Assembly (NCBI GenBank): GCA_041687495.1
Contig: JAWLBR010000135.1
Location: 1 to 5,540, forward strand
Source of the DNA: JAWLBR01 sp041687495
Lineage (GTDB): Bacteria; Bacillota; Limnochordia; DTU087; JAAYGB01
Direction: 5' to 3'
Length of the DNA: 5,540 nt
Shown here: positions 1 to 5,013 of the stretch, one piece after another
How positions within the stretch are numbered: position 1 is the first letter of the stretch
How the letters are laid out: the number at the start of each line of letters is the position of its first letter
Notes under the pieces: model-generated
Seen by the model: the letters and a program-made list of their open reading frames with translations, nothing else
What the model was told of the DNA's origin: nothing
Database searches by the model: none
Program-made: the position numbers and the translations under genes

Positions 1-509
1 TGCAGGGCTTGGACGTACTCTTTAGCACTGGACGGAGGGACATCGCGTCCATCTAGGAAGCAGTGGACATATACTTGGCCCACGTCCTTAGCCTTGGCCA
101 TCGCTAACAGCGCATACAGATGCTCACTGTGGCTGTGTACCCCCCCTGGCGAGACTAGACCCATTAGATGTAGAGTCGTCCCCCGATCGCGGGCGGCTTC
201 CATGGCGTGCATAATCCACTTGTTACTATGCAGTTCGCCCTCCCGGATGGACTTGCTGATCCTCGCCACATCCTGGTACACAATCCGGCCAGCACCGATG
301 TTTAGGTGACCGACATTGGAGTCACCCATCTGAGTATCCATGAGACCAACAGCCCCGCCGGAAGCACGCAACGTGGCATGGGGATACTCGGCAAAAAGTC
401 GATCCAAGTTGGGTTTGTCTGCCGCTAAGACTGCGTTGCCTTCGGTGCGTTCGTTAATACCGAATCCATCTAAAATCATCAAGCACACTGGATGCTTTGC
501 TTTTGCCAT
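1..509 (-). CDS. gpmI: 2,3-bisphosphoglycerate-independent phosphoglycerate mutase, N-terminal third (partial)
   Basis: This enzyme interconverts 3-phosphoglycerate and 2-phosphoglycerate in cytoplasmic glycolysis; the family uses two Mn ions and a phosphoserine intermediate. The visible 169 codons begin MAKAKHPVCLMILDGFG and run off the left edge; full-length relatives have about 510 residues. Family signatures are intact: metal-binding Asp14 in LDGFG, the nucleophile Ser64 in MGDSNVGHLNIGAGR, His125 in SPGGVHSHSEH, and Arg155/Asp156 in FLDGRDVPP. All sit two positions later than the Geobacillus stearothermophilus residues (Asp12, Ser62, His123, Arg153/Asp154). The ATG at 509-507 is preceded by a strong AGGGAGG Shine-Dalgarno sequence at 523-517, seven bases away. 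It follows tpiA by 30 bases with no hairpin between, so co-transcription and tight coupling are likely. Identity is very secure; nothing can be said about the C-terminal phosphatase-like domain. Confidence 0.97.
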   Translation of the reverse strand, partial: MAKAKHPVCLMILDGFGINERTEGNAVLAADKPNLDRLFAEYPHATLRASGGAVGLMDTQMGDSNVGHLNIGAGRIVYQDVARISKSIREGELHSNKWIMHAMEAARDRGTTLHLMGLVSPGGVHSHSEHLYALLAMAKAKDVGQVYVHCFLDGRDVPPSSAKEYVQAL

Positions 510-539
510 TGCAGAACCTCCCTTCACAGAAAACTGATA

Positions 540-1295
540 CTAGTCGGCGAAGTTCACGATCCGGGCAAAAGACTCGGCATCCAAGCTTGCTCCACCGACC
601 AGCGCCCCGTCAATATCGGACTGTGCCATCAGTTCATCAATGTTCCCCGGTTTGACACTACCACCGTACTGAATGCGGACACTATTCGCCACTTCGCTGC
701 CGTACAGATCCTCAACCACTTTGCGGATCACAGCGATGGTCTCATTGGCCTGCTCAGAGGTAGCAGTCTGACCGGTGCCAATCGCCCAAATCGGCTCATA
801 AGCAATTATGGTCTTGACTACTTCAGCTGCTTCCACTCCGGCAAAGGCACCCTTAACCTGAGTTGTGACAACAGCTTCCGTCTTCCCGCCTTGGCGCTCG
901 TCGAGACTTTCCCCAACGCAGACAATGGGTGTTAACCCATGGGCATGAGCCGCTTTTAGCTTCTTGTTCACTGTCTCGTCAGTCTCGCCAAAGTACTGCC
1001 GGCGCTCAGAGTGGCCAATAATCACATAGCGTACACCCAGGGAGGTGAGCATTTTCGGCGCTATCTGTCCGGTATACGCACCTTCTTCTTCCCAAAACAT
1101 ATCTTGTGCCCCGATGGCGATGTTAGACCCTTCGGTAGCTTGAGTCAAAGCTCCCAGAGCGGTGAAAGGTGCGCAGACAACGACCTCTCGTCCCTGGGCT
1201 TTGGCTGCCAACGGCTTTAATGCGCTCACAGTGGCAACAGCTTCATCTACAGTTTTGTACATCTTCCAGTTACCGGCAATGACCGGAACCCGCAT
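540..1295 (-). CDS. tpiA: Triosephosphate isomerase
   Basis: Interconverts dihydroxyacetone phosphate and glyceraldehyde-3-phosphate in the cytoplasm, feeding the GAPDH encoded two genes upstream. The 251-residue length is normal for a bacterial TIM barrel. Catalytic residues are all present: Asn9 and Lys11 in AGNWKMYK, the electrophile His95 in YVIIGHSERR, and the base Glu167 in AYEPIWAIGTG, which runs into the flexible loop 6. The phosphate-binding YGGSVKP (210-216) and GALVGGASL (230-238) motifs close the barrel. The ATG is preceded by AAAGGGGTG (1309-1301) at normal spacing, and the protein starts at the family's expected position (MRVPVIAGNWK). It lies 67 bases after pgk, separated by a long stem-loop, and 30 bases before gpmI. 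No odd features were seen; identity is very secure. Confidence 0.98.
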   Translation of the reverse strand: MRVPVIAGNWKMYKTVDEAVATVSALKPLAAKAQGREVVVCAPFTALGALTQATEGSNIAIGAQDMFWEEEGAYTGQIAPKMLTSLGVRYVIIGHSERRQYFGETDETVNKKLKAAHAHGLTPIVCVGESLDERQGGKTEAVVTTQVKGAFAGVEAAEVVKTIIAYEPIWAIGTGQTATSEQANETIAVIRKVVEDLYGSEVANSVRIQYGGSVKPGNIDELMAQSDIDGALVGGASLDAESFARIVNFAD

Positions 1296-1314
1296 GCGAA
1301 CACCCCTTTACACT

Positions 1315-1356
1315 ACGGCTGAAGGACAATGCCGCCAAGCACTCTCCCCCAGCCGT
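1315..1356 (-). other. Stem-loop in the pgk-tpiA gap
   Basis: In the minus-strand transcript ACGGCTG (1356-1350) pairs perfectly with CAGCCGT (1321-1315). The stem extends inward by five more pairs, two of them G-U, to give about 12 base pairs. An inner GTGC/GCAT pairing (wobble-closed) is possible in the loop. It starts six bases after the pgk stop codon and ends just before the tpiA Shine-Dalgarno sequence. No U-run follows, so it is not a standard intrinsic terminator; a role in mRNA stability or processing, or in attenuating tpiA translation, is inference. Confidence 0.6.
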
Positions 1357-1362
1357 CCCTTC

Positions 1363-2550
1363 TTACTTGTTGTCGAGAGCAGCCACTCCTGGAAGTTCCT
1401 TACCCTCGAGAAATTCCATGGAAGCTCCACCACCGGTTGAAACGTGGCTCATCTTCTCGGACAGTCCTGCTTGCTCCACCGCAGCCGCTGAGTCACCGCC
1501 ACCGATGATGGTAATGGCACTGCTTTCAGCCAGCACCTCGGCTAAGCCATTCGTACCCTTGGCAAAAGCCGGCATCTCGAATACGCCCATTGGACCATTC
1601 CACACCACCGTGGCAGCATCCACCACCGCTTGCTTAAACAGGTCTAAAGTCCGAGGACCTATATCGAGGCCTTGCCAGTCAGCCGGGATCTGATCGGCAT
1701 CTACGACCTTGGTGTTAGCATCGGCTGCAAAGCGATCCGCCACAGTGACATCGACCGGCAGGAGGAAGTTAACGCCTTTGGCTTCAGCCTTGTCCATCAT
1801 CTCTTTGGCTAGGCCAACCCGCTCCTCATCCAAAAGCGACTGTCCAACCTCATACCCTTTGGCTTTGAGGAAGGTATAGGCCATCCCGCCACCAATCACC
1901 AGGGTGTCAACTTTGTCGATTAAGTTGGTGATCAAACCAATCTTGTCCGATACCTTGGCACCGCCCAATATGGAGACAAATGGCCGCTTAGGGTTATCCA
2001 AGGCTCCGCCCAAAAACTCGATTTCTCTCTGCATCAGATAACCAGCCACGCTGGTATCGACATACTTGGTAATCCCGGCCGTCGAGGCGTGAGCCCGGTG
2101 GGCTGCCCCGAACGCGTCGTTGACATAGACGTCCGCCAACTCCGCCAGCGCTTGGGCAAACTCTGGATCGTTCTTTTCCTCTCCCGGGTAGAATCTAACA
2201 TTCTCCAGCAGCAGAACGTCTCCATCGCTCATCTGAGCAACAGCCTGCTTAACACCTTCGCCGATACAGTCGTTGGTTTTGCCTACATCCTGACCTAGCA
2301 GTTCAGCAAGACGAATCGCAACTGGATCAAGTCGCATCTCTTCGACTACCTTGCCTTTGGAACGCCCAAAGTGGGAAGCCAGAATCACCCTGCCGCCCTG
2401 ATTGACCAACGCCTTGATAGTGGGGACAGCTGCTCTAATCCGCTTGTCATCGGTAATATTCCGGCTATCATCCATGGGAACGTTGAAGTCCACCCGGACA
2501 AATACCCGTTTGCCTTTGACCGAAATGTCGTCAATGGTCTTTTTGTTCAT
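1363..2550 (-). CDS. pgk: Phosphoglycerate kinase
   Basis: Transfers the acyl phosphate of 1,3-bisphosphoglycerate to ADP, giving 3-phosphoglycerate and ATP; cytoplasmic and monomeric in this family. The product has 395 residues, the usual bacterial length. The N-terminal substrate domain shows RVDFNVP (19-25), SHFGRSKG (59-66, a slight variant of the common SHLGRPKG) and NDAFGAAHRAHAST (144-157). The nucleotide-binding C-terminal domain shows GGAKVSDK (196-203), WNGPMGVFE (317-325), GGGDSAAAVEQ (350-360) and the terminal STGGGASMEFLEGKELPGV. I start it at the ATG at 2550-2548 because AGGTGGT (2564-2558) lies seven bases upstream and MNKKTIDD matches the family N-terminus. An in-frame TTG at 2598 would add 16 residues that do not look like the family and lacks a convincing ribosome site. 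The gene follows gap by 97 bases and precedes tpiA by 67. Confidence 0.97.
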   Translation of the reverse strand: MNKKTIDDISVKGKRVFVRVDFNVPMDDSRNITDDKRIRAAVPTIKALVNQGGRVILASHFGRSKGKVVEEMRLDPVAIRLAELLGQDVGKTNDCIGEGVKQAVAQMSDGDVLLLENVRFYPGEEKNDPEFAQALAELADVYVNDAFGAAHRAHASTAGITKYVDTSVAGYLMQREIEFLGGALDNPKRPFVSILGGAKVSDKIGLITNLIDKVDTLVIGGGMAYTFLKAKGYEVGQSLLDEERVGLAKEMMDKAEAKGVNFLLPVDVTVADRFAADANTKVVDADQIPADWQGLDIGPRTLDLFKQAVVDAATVVWNGPMGVFEMPAFAKGTNGLAEVLAESSAITIIGGGDSAAAVEQAGLSEKMSHVSTGGGASMEFLEGKELPGVAALDNK

Positions 2551-2557
2551 CACATTC

Positions 2558-2564
2558 ACCACCT
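2558..2564 (-). promoter_or_regulatory. Ribosome binding site deciding the pgk start
   Basis: AGGTGGT on the minus strand lies seven bases before the ATG at 2550. It supports that start over the upstream in-frame TTG at 2598, which sits directly beside a GC-rich hairpin. Confidence 0.75.
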
Positions 2565-2599
2565 GAGAAGATCGTTTACCTTCTTCCGGACATAGCAAC

Positions 2600-2624
2600 C
2601 CCCCGCCGCAAATCGCGGCAGGGG
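2600..2624 (-). other. GC-rich stem-loop in the gap-pgk gap
   Basis: On the minus strand CCCCTGCCGC (2624-2615) pairs with GCGGCGGGGG (2609-2600) in a continuous 10 base-pair stem with one G-U pair and a five-base loop, GATTT. It begins 23 bases after the gap stop codon and ends well before the pgk ribosome site. The bases after it are GTTGC rather than a U-run, so efficient intrinsic termination is unlikely. It could protect the 3' end of a gap transcript or mark a processing point; that function is inferred. Confidence 0.7.
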
Positions 2625-2647
2625 CGCTGCAGGTTTGTTACAAAGTG

Positions 2648-3652
2648 CTAGGCCTTGCTGGCCATGTACTCAACCAAGTCAAGTACCCGCATGGAATAAC
2701 CCCACTCGTTGTCGTACCAGGAAACAACCTTGACCATGTTACCAGCCATGACACTGGTCAGCGGAGCGTCGACGATGGAAGAGCGAGGATCGCCCTTGTA
2801 GTCCATGGAAACCAGTTCCTTAGACTCATAGCCAAGAACACCCTTGAGCTCGCCTTCGGCGGCTTCTTTCAGAGCGTTGTTGACATCCTCAACAGTGACC
2901 GTCTTGTCCAGCTGAGCTGTCAGGTCAACGACAGAAACGTCTGGAGTCGGAACCCGCATGGCGAAGCCATCCAATTTGCCCTTCAGCTGCGGCAGCACCA
3001 AAGCAACAGCAGCAGCGGCACCGGTGGTGGTCGGGATAATGCTCATGGCAGCAGCCCGTGCCCGACGCAGGTCGCTATGAGGCAGATCCAGGATATTCTG
3101 ATCATTGGTATATGAGTGAACAGTGGTCATCAAGCCGTACTTGAGGCCGAAGGCCTTGTCCAGAACATAAGCTACAGGAGCCAAGCAGTTGGTAGTGCAG
3201 GAGGCATTAGACACGATGTGATGCTTGCTGGCATCGTAGTCACCGTGGTTAACACCCATGACAATGGTGATGTCCTCGTTCTTGGCAGGAGCACTGATGA
3301 CAACTTTCTTAGCGCCACCGTCAATGTGCAGTTGAGCTTTCTCCTTGGTGCGGAAAACGCCGGTGGACTCAACTACATAGTCAACACCCATGTCGCCCCA
3401 GCCGATAGCCTTAGGATCCCGCTCAGCTGAGACCTTGATGGTCTTGCCACCGACAACGATATTGTTGCCCTCAACACTGACCTCTTCCGGGAAAGTGCCG
3501 TGAACTGAGTCATACTTGAGCAGGTGAGCCAAAGTTGCGGCATCGGTCAAGTCATTGATGGCGACAAACTCAATGTTCGGGTTGTTGAACCCACCCCGGA
3601 ACACGTTGCGGCCAATGCGGCCAAAACCGTTAATACCAACTCTGATCGCCAA
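2648..3652 (-). CDS. gap: Glyceraldehyde-3-phosphate dehydrogenase, glycolytic NAD-dependent type
   Basis: Oxidatively phosphorylates glyceraldehyde-3-phosphate to 1,3-bisphosphoglycerate with NAD; cytoplasmic homotetramer. The 334 residues match the family length. The Rossmann motif INGFGRIGR is at 7-15, catalytic Cys152 sits in SNASCTTNCLAP, and His179 in TTVHSYTNDQ. The C-terminal WYDNEWGYS is intact. Asp34-Leu35 in AINDLTD and Pro191 in LDLPHSDLRRARAA are features of the NAD-preferring glycolytic GapA type rather than the NADP-using gluconeogenic GapB type, which fits its place behind cggR. The start is TTG at 3652-3650: an in-frame TAG lies directly upstream, the Rossmann motif begins within ten residues, and AGGAGG (3666-3661) is eight bases away. 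No ATG is possible without losing the cofactor site. It follows cggR by 105 bases that contain two hairpins. Confidence 0.98.
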   Translation of the reverse strand: MAIRVGINGFGRIGRNVFRGGFNNPNIEFVAINDLTDAATLAHLLKYDSVHGTFPEEVSVEGNNIVVGGKTIKVSAERDPKAIGWGDMGVDYVVESTGVFRTKEKAQLHIDGGAKKVVISAPAKNEDITIVMGVNHGDYDASKHHIVSNASCTTNCLAPVAYVLDKAFGLKYGLMTTVHSYTNDQNILDLPHSDLRRARAAAMSIIPTTTGAAAAVALVLPQLKGKLDGFAMRVPTPDVSVVDLTAQLDKTVTVEDVNNALKEAAEGELKGVLGYESKELVSMDYKGDPRSSIVDAPLTSVMAGNMVKVVSWYDNEWGYSMRVLDLVEYMASKA

Positions 3653-3660
3653 CTAAATCT

Positions 3661-3666
3661 CCTCCT
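3661..3666 (-). promoter_or_regulatory. Strong ribosome binding site for the TTG start of gap
   Basis: A perfect AGGAGG lies eight bases upstream of the TTG initiation codon, within a longer GAGGAGGAG run. It probably compensates for the weaker start codon. Its 5' end overlaps the 3' arm of a small hairpin at 3681-3665. Confidence 0.85.
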
Positions 3667-3681
3667 CAAAACATTTTTGAG
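3665..3681 (-). other. Small stem-loop overlapping the gap ribosome site
   Basis: On the minus strand CTCAAAA (3681-3675) pairs with TTTTGAG (3671-3665) across a three-base loop, a perfect seven-pair stem. Its last bases run into the AGGAGG site of gap. It is A-T rich and probably only marginally stable; it could form a protected 5' end for a processed gap transcript or modulate ribosome access. The function is inferred. Confidence 0.45.
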
Positions 3682-3697
3682 ATTGTTCTAACCAACT

Positions 3698-3723
3698 TTC
3701 CTCCCCAGCCAAGGGCCGAGGAA
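3698..3723 (-). other. Stem-loop between cggR and gap
   Basis: On the minus strand TTCCTC (3723-3718) pairs with GAGGAA (3703-3698). An inner CCC/GGG stem closes a six-base loop, with two unpaired G bases on one arm. It lies 34 bases after the cggR stop codon. No U-run follows, so it is not a typical terminator. In B. subtilis the cggR-gapA transcript is cut near the end of cggR and a stem-loop protects gapA mRNA; this element is placed suitably for the same role, which is an inference. Confidence 0.5.
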
Positions 3724-3757
3724 GCTTACCACGCTATAGTCAGCGGACTTGCTGTAT

Positions 3758-4813
3758 CTAGCCATCGCCGCCAGGTACTGACGGCTGGCCATCCGACAAG
3801 AGAGCCACCATCTGGGCTGCTGCCCCCTCGTCAGTTATACACACACTTTGATACTGATTAGACATGACGGCAAGAGCTGCTTCGGCTTTGGAGCGCCCGC
3901 CACCCACCGCAATCACAATGTCCACTCTAGCCAAATCCTCCATGCGCAGTCCCACACTAGGGCTGGAGTAAACGATCTGGCCGCTTCGGTCAAAATAGTA
4001 TCCGAAGGCTTCGCCAACAGCTCCCTGCTGTTTGAGGTGCTCAATCTGCTGGTCCGGTATGCCCCGCCGTCGAGCCATGTCCTCGGCAGTACCTATGCCA
4101 TGCAGAACTATTCCCGCTGTCTTGATTAACCGCAGCAGTTCTTGAATCTTGGGCTCTGAGGCCAGTGAAGCCAGGGCCTCTTCTCCCACATCATCGGGAA
4201 CATGCAGGAGACGGTAACTCGCTCCCAAATGATGGGCTAGTGCAGCAGCAACGGTATTAGCTTGCTTTTCTACGTCCTCTCCTAAACCCCCGCGAGTAGG
4301 AACAACGGTGATGTTGAAACGTCTCTGCACAGGCGGAAAGCTCCTTGACACCTCAGCAAGAGTAGTTCCCCCGGTCACAGCTAAGACAATTCCATCTTTT
4401 AGCACACCGGTTAAGTATTTGGCTGTAGCTCTTGCCATCTCCTTCTTGACGGTGTCGTCGGTGTCGGAATCTCCTGGAACCACGATGACCCTTTCCAGGC
4501 GCAATAGCTGTGCCAGGTGCTTTTCCAACCCAGCGATTCCCCGCAGTTCTCTGACGTAATCCTTGAGTTGGGCTAGAGTCTGCTGCCCCGCTTCGGTGAC
4601 CCGCATTCCAGCGGAGTCAGCGTAGACTAAGGCCTGCTCCCGCAAGACCTCAATCTCGTTTCTGACAGTCCTCTCGGGCATTTGCACCCGCGCAGACAGG
4701 GCTCTGCGACCGATGGGCTGCGCAAAATAGATGTTGCGCAGGATCGTATAGCGGCGCTCAATTAACTCCACCATCTCTGGGACAATTCTGCGCAGGACAT
4801 TTACCCGTTCCAT
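3758..4813 (-). CDS. cggR: Central glycolytic genes regulator CggR (SorC-family repressor)
   Basis: A cytoplasmic transcriptional repressor of the glycolytic operon that it leads; in B. subtilis fructose-1,6-bisphosphate binding releases it from DNA. The 351 residues contain an N-terminal winged helix-turn-helix (about 20-75; IGRRALSARVQMPERTVRNE) and a SorC-type sugar-phosphate domain (about 95-340). Conserved motifs include VTGGTT (146-151), VPTRGGLGEDVEKQAN (171-186), GEAFGYYF (267-274), GGGRSKAEA (304-312) and ITDEGAA. The residues matching the B. subtilis FBP contacts are present with an offset of one: Thr150, Thr151, Arg174, Gln184, Arg249, Glu268, Lys309. The ATG at 4813-4811 aligns with the B. 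subtilis start, but the ribosome site is mediocre (AAAGGG) and a small hairpin separates it from the ATG. A matching operator lies 66 bases upstream of the start codon. Identity is very secure. Confidence 0.96.
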   Translation of the reverse strand: MERVNVLRRIVPEMVELIERRYTILRNIYFAQPIGRRALSARVQMPERTVRNEIEVLREQALVYADSAGMRVTEAGQQTLAQLKDYVRELRGIAGLEKHLAQLLRLERVIVVPGDSDTDDTVKKEMARATAKYLTGVLKDGIVLAVTGGTTLAEVSRSFPPVQRRFNITVVPTRGGLGEDVEKQANTVAAALAHHLGASYRLLHVPDDVGEEALASLASEPKIQELLRLIKTAGIVLHGIGTAEDMARRRGIPDQQIEHLKQQGAVGEAFGYYFDRSGQIVYSSPSVGLRMEDLARVDIVIAVGGGRSKAEAALAVMSNQYQSVCITDEGAAAQMVALLSDGQPSVPGGDG

Positions 4814-4826
4814 GGTTGCACCAACC
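4814..4826 (-). other. Hairpin abutting the cggR start codon
   Basis: On the minus strand GGTTG (4826-4822) pairs perfectly with CAACC (4818-4814) around a three-base loop and ends directly before the ATG. It overlaps the end of the Shine-Dalgarno-like AAAGGG (4830-4825). It could lower translation of the repressor, or bring a distant ribosome site nearer to the ATG; both are inference. Confidence 0.5.
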
Positions 4827-4879
4827 CTTTGCAGACAGCAACTACTACCTTAAGAACACGCGATTGTCGTCCTGCACCG

Positions 4880-4915
4880 GGCAGAAACTGTCCCGGGGTT
4901 GCAAAATCTGTCCCG
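4880..4915 (-). promoter_or_regulatory. CggR operator, two direct repeats
   Basis: On the minus strand CGGGAC (4915-4910), six bases, TGCA, four bases, then CGGGAC (4895-4890), six bases, TGCC. The two boxes are exactly 20 bases apart. The known B. subtilis CggR operator is the same arrangement, CGGGAC-N6-TGTC twice with four bases between; only the TGTC half-boxes differ here. It lies between the candidate promoter and cggR, the position expected for a repressor that blocks transcription just after initiation. The match in sequence, period and position together makes this call strong. Confidence 0.9.
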
Positions 4916-4941
4916 CATGCGGCGCAAAAAACGCATTCCTG

Positions 4942-4976
4942 ATTACACTTATGGTATTCTGTCTGGGAAAAAACAA
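4942..4976 (-). promoter_or_regulatory. Candidate promoter of the cggR-gap-pgk-tpiA-gpmI operon
   Basis: Two overlapping weak sigma-A-like options lie upstream of the operator. One is TTGTTT (4976-4971), 17 bases, CATAAG (4953-4948). The other is TTCCCA (4969-4964), 16 bases, TGTAAT (4947-4942), matching 4 of 6 and 5 of 6 consensus positions. Either would start transcription near 4935-4942, putting the operator in the early transcribed region. The location is convincing because the operator and gene order require a promoter here; the exact hexamers are uncertain. Confidence 0.4.
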
Positions 4977-4994
4977 TTCCTTCCAAGGAAAGTT
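4968..4994 (-). terminator. Weak intrinsic terminator candidate after whiA
   Basis: Starting 19 bases past the whiA stop codon, the minus strand has TTCCT (4990-4986) pairing with AGGAA (4981-4977) across a four-base loop. An outer AAC/GTT pairing lies beyond a small internal loop, and a run of six T ends the element (4973-4968). The stem is short and A-T rich, so termination may be partial and whiA read-through into cggR is possible. The T-run overlaps the candidate -35 region of the cggR promoter. Confidence 0.5.
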
Positions 4995-5013
4995 AAATTG
5001 ATGTGTCATTGGA

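Noticed and set aside
2551..2598. A 16-residue N-terminal extension of Pgk from an upstream TTG.
   Set aside because: The ATG at 2550 has a well-placed ribosome site and the correct family N-terminus; the extension (LCPEEGKRSSQVVNV) is not family-like.
2600..2624. The GC-rich hairpin as an intrinsic terminator.
   Set aside because: No T-run follows it on either strand, so it is listed only as a stem-loop.
2645..3115. A 156-codon plus-strand frame antisense to gap, and a 147-codon plus-strand frame at 492-935 antisense to tpiA.
   Set aside because: Both are mirror frames of strongly conserved enzymes, show no recognisable domain, and depend on the codon bias of the real gene.
4801..4986. A minus-strand 61-codon frame from a TTG with clustered cysteines (CNQECVFCAACG), resembling a zinc ribbon, across the whiA-cggR gap; the opposite strand also gives a CKICPACG-like stretch.
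   Set aside because: It covers the terminator T-run, promoter and CggR operator and runs into cggR. It has no ribosome site, and the cysteines come partly from GC-rich operator sequence read in this frame. No coding evidence.
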